The notes under the pieces: model-generated | The model's database searches: none | What the model was told of the DNA's origin: nothing | The model's input: only the letters and a program-made list of their open reading frames with translations | NCBI GenBank assembly: GCA_947626485.1 | Contig: CANQSG010000123.1 | Coordinates: 1 to 5,942 of the forward strand | Direction: 5' to 3' | Origin: an uncultured Clostridia bacterium | GTDB taxonomy: Bacteria; Bacillota; Clostridia; Oscillospirales; Acutalibacteraceae | DNA length: 5,942 nt | Made by a program: the position numbers and the translations under genes | In this document: positions 4,635 to 5,942 of the stretch, piece by piece | How positions within the stretch are numbered: the first letter of the stretch is position 1 | How the letters are laid out: each line of letters begins with the position of its first letter

Positions 4635-5864
4635 ATGAACAGAGTTGTCATCACCGGCATGGGCGCCATCACGCCCGTCGGCAACGATACAAAAACCTTT
4701 TGGAATAACCTGAAACAGGGCGTCTGCGGCATCGACCGCATCACCCGCTTTGACGCGTCCGGCATGCGCGCCCACGTGGCGGCCGAGGTCAAGGATTTCG
4801 ACCCCCAGCGCGTGCTCGACAAGGCGTCGGCTTACAAGACCGACCTCTTCGTGCAGTACGCCCTCTGCGCCGCCGACGAGGCCATGTGCGACAGCGGCCT
4901 TGCCGGGCAGATCGACCCCGACCGCTTCGGCGTTTACGTCGGCTCGGGGGTCGGCGGCATCAACACCCTGTGCGACAACGACCGCGCCCTGCTGCAAAAG
5001 GGCGCGCGGTTCGTCAACCCACTGTTTGTCCCGAAAATGATCATCAACATCGCCGCCGGGCAGATCGCGATCAAGTACGGCGCGCACGGCAACGCGCTGT
5101 GCATGTCGACCGCCTGCGCGACGGGCAGCACCACGATCGGCGAGGCCTACCGCGCGATCAAGGACGGTTATCTGACCGCGGCGATCGCGGGCGGTAGCGA
5201 AGCAGCGGTCAACCCGTTGACCCTCGCTGGGTTCGTCAACTGCATGGCGCTCAGCCAGGCGGAGGACCCGAATGCGGCCTGCCTGCCGTTTGACCGGCGG
5301 CGCGGCGGTTTTGTCCTCGGGGAGGGCGCTGCCGTGTTGATCCTCGAAGATTACGAGCACGCCCGCGCGCGGGGCGCCGAGATTTACGCCGAGATCGTCG
5401 GCTACGGCGCGACCTGCGACGCTTACCACGTCACCTCGCCCGGCCCCGGCGGCGTCTACACCGGCAAGGCGATCACCCAGGCGCTCGAGGGCGTCGATTA
5501 CGATTGCGCGACCCTCTACGTCAACGCGCACGGCACCGGGACGCAGCTCAACGACGTCGCCGAAACGCAGGCGTTCTGCGTGGCGTTCGGCGAGGGTGCG
5601 AAGCAGCTGCACATCAGCTCGACGAAGTCCATGACCGGGCACATGCTCGGCGCGGCCGGCGCGGCGGAAGCGATCGCCGCCGTCCTCGCCCTGCGCGACG
5701 GCATCGTCCCGCCGACGATCCACCTCGACGAGCCCGACGAAGAATGCACCCTCGATTACACCCCGAACGAGGCGCGCGCGCTGCCGATCGAGACCGCGAT
5801 CTCGACCTCGCTCGGCTTCGGCGGGCACAACGCCTGCCTCGCCTTTCAGAAGGTGAAAGCATGA
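4635..5864 (+). CDS. fabF: Beta-ketoacyl-ACP synthase II
   Basis: FabF condenses malonyl-ACP with acyl-ACP, releasing CO2, to extend the chain by two carbons; FabF proteins also often set temperature-dependent chain composition. The 409-residue thiolase-fold protein is full length. Catalytic Cys161 is in STACATGS, His299 in NAHGTGT and His336 in KSMTGHMLGAAG, giving the Cys-His-His triad of KAS I/II enzymes rather than the Cys-His-Asn of FabH. Other hallmarks are VVITGMGAITPVGN (4-17), RRRGGFVLGEGA (221-232) and the C-terminal STSLGFGGHNA gatekeeper loop. The ribosome site AAAGGAAG is 11 nt before ATG 4635, slightly long. Its stop overlaps the fabZ start as ATGA. In many clostridial operons accB follows fabF, but here fabZ follows directly. 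Confidence 0.97.
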   Translation: MNRVVITGMGAITPVGNDTKTFWNNLKQGVCGIDRITRFDASGMRAHVAAEVKDFDPQRVLDKASAYKTDLFVQYALCAADEAMCDSGLAGQIDPDRFGVYVGSGVGGINTLCDNDRALLQKGARFVNPLFVPKMIINIAAGQIAIKYGAHGNALCMSTACATGSTTIGEAYRAIKDGYLTAAIAGGSEAAVNPLTLAGFVNCMALSQAEDPNAACLPFDRRRGGFVLGEGAAVLILEDYEHARARGAEIYAEIVGYGATCDAYHVTSPGPGGVYTGKAITQALEGVDYDCATLYVNAHGTGTQLNDVAETQAFCVAFGEGAKQLHISSTKSMTGHMLGAAGAAEAIAAVLALRDGIVPPTIHLDEPDEECTLDYTPNEARALPIETAISTSLGFGGHNACLAFQKVKA

Positions 5865-5942
5865 ACCGGCAGGAATTAGAAACCATCCTCCCGCACCGCC
5901 GCTCGATGCTGCTGCTCGACAGCGCCGAGCTCGGGGAGGACG
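5861..5942 (+). CDS. fabZ: 3-hydroxyacyl-ACP dehydratase FabZ, N-terminal fragment (runs off window)
   Basis: Only 27 codons are visible. ILPHRRSMLLLD at residues 9-20 matches the N-terminal FabZ signature (family pattern ILPHR-P-LL-D; forms with MLLLD or MLLID are common in Clostridia). FabZ dehydrates 3-hydroxyacyl-ACP to the trans-2-enoyl-ACP that FabK then reduces, which fits the operon. The start ATG 5861 overlaps the fabF stop by 4 nt, with AGGTG 5 nt upstream. The catalytic His and Glu lie beyond the edge, so integrity cannot be judged. Confidence 0.88.
   Translation, partial: MNRQELETILPHRRSMLLLDSAELGED

Noticed and set aside
4323..5828. A 501-codon open frame on the minus strand opposite fabF and the end of fabG
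   Set aside because: It is antisense to a clearly real, motif-complete fabF. GC-rich codon bias routinely leaves such antisense frames open. Its translation is low in recognisable motifs and rich in Arg, Asp, Ala and Val.
1..5942. CRISPR arrays, tRNA or rRNA genes, insertion sequences, transposases, phage genes
   Set aside because: I looked on both strands and saw no repeat arrays, terminal repeats, or RNA-gene signatures; the window is densely filled with conventional genes.

Overview
The window is GC-rich bacterial chromosome. Its gene order (acpP-fabK-fabD-fabG-fabF-fabZ), the use of the FMN enoyl-ACP reductase FabK, strong AGGAGG-type ribosome sites and a cysteine-rich protein style all suggest an anaerobic, high-GC member of the Clostridia (Oscillospiraceae/Ruminococcaceae-like). 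The lineage is inferred from gene content; no rRNA or other marker is present.

Layout. Positions 1-1604 are a minus-strand cluster, read from right to left: an ECF-type sigma factor (GTG start, 1604-1110), a membrane-anchored zinc-finger (zf-HC2) anti-sigma protein (1113-775, ATGA overlap with the sigma gene), and the first 244 codons of a secreted lipoprotein with a glycoside hydrolase family 3 / beta-N-acetylhexosaminidase-like domain (733 to beyond the left edge). Positions 1605-1786 are a divergent, AT-richer intergenic region. It holds a near-consensus housekeeping promoter for the sigma operon (TTGACG-17-TATACT), an A6T6 tract just upstream of it, and two short dyads on the fab side. 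Positions 1787 to the right edge are a plus-strand type II fatty-acid synthesis operon: acyl carrier protein, FabK, FabD, FabG, FabF and the start of FabZ. The genes are 4 nt apart or overlapping, except for a 35-nt gap before fabF.

How the genes work together. FabD loads malonyl onto AcpP, FabF condenses, FabG reduces the ketone, FabZ dehydrates and FabK reduces the enoyl group, so together the products complete the elongation cycle. The initiating condensing enzyme (FabH), acetyl-CoA carboxylase and a fatty-acid regulator are not in the window. The divergent sigma/anti-sigma/hydrolase cluster looks like a cell-envelope response unit sharing a control region with membrane lipid synthesis.

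The fab genes themselves are conventional. The points most worth a second look are the sensor-less anti-sigma protein, the composite GH3 lipoprotein, the divergent control region, and residue changes in FabK and FabD. I did not find a clearly new biological system.
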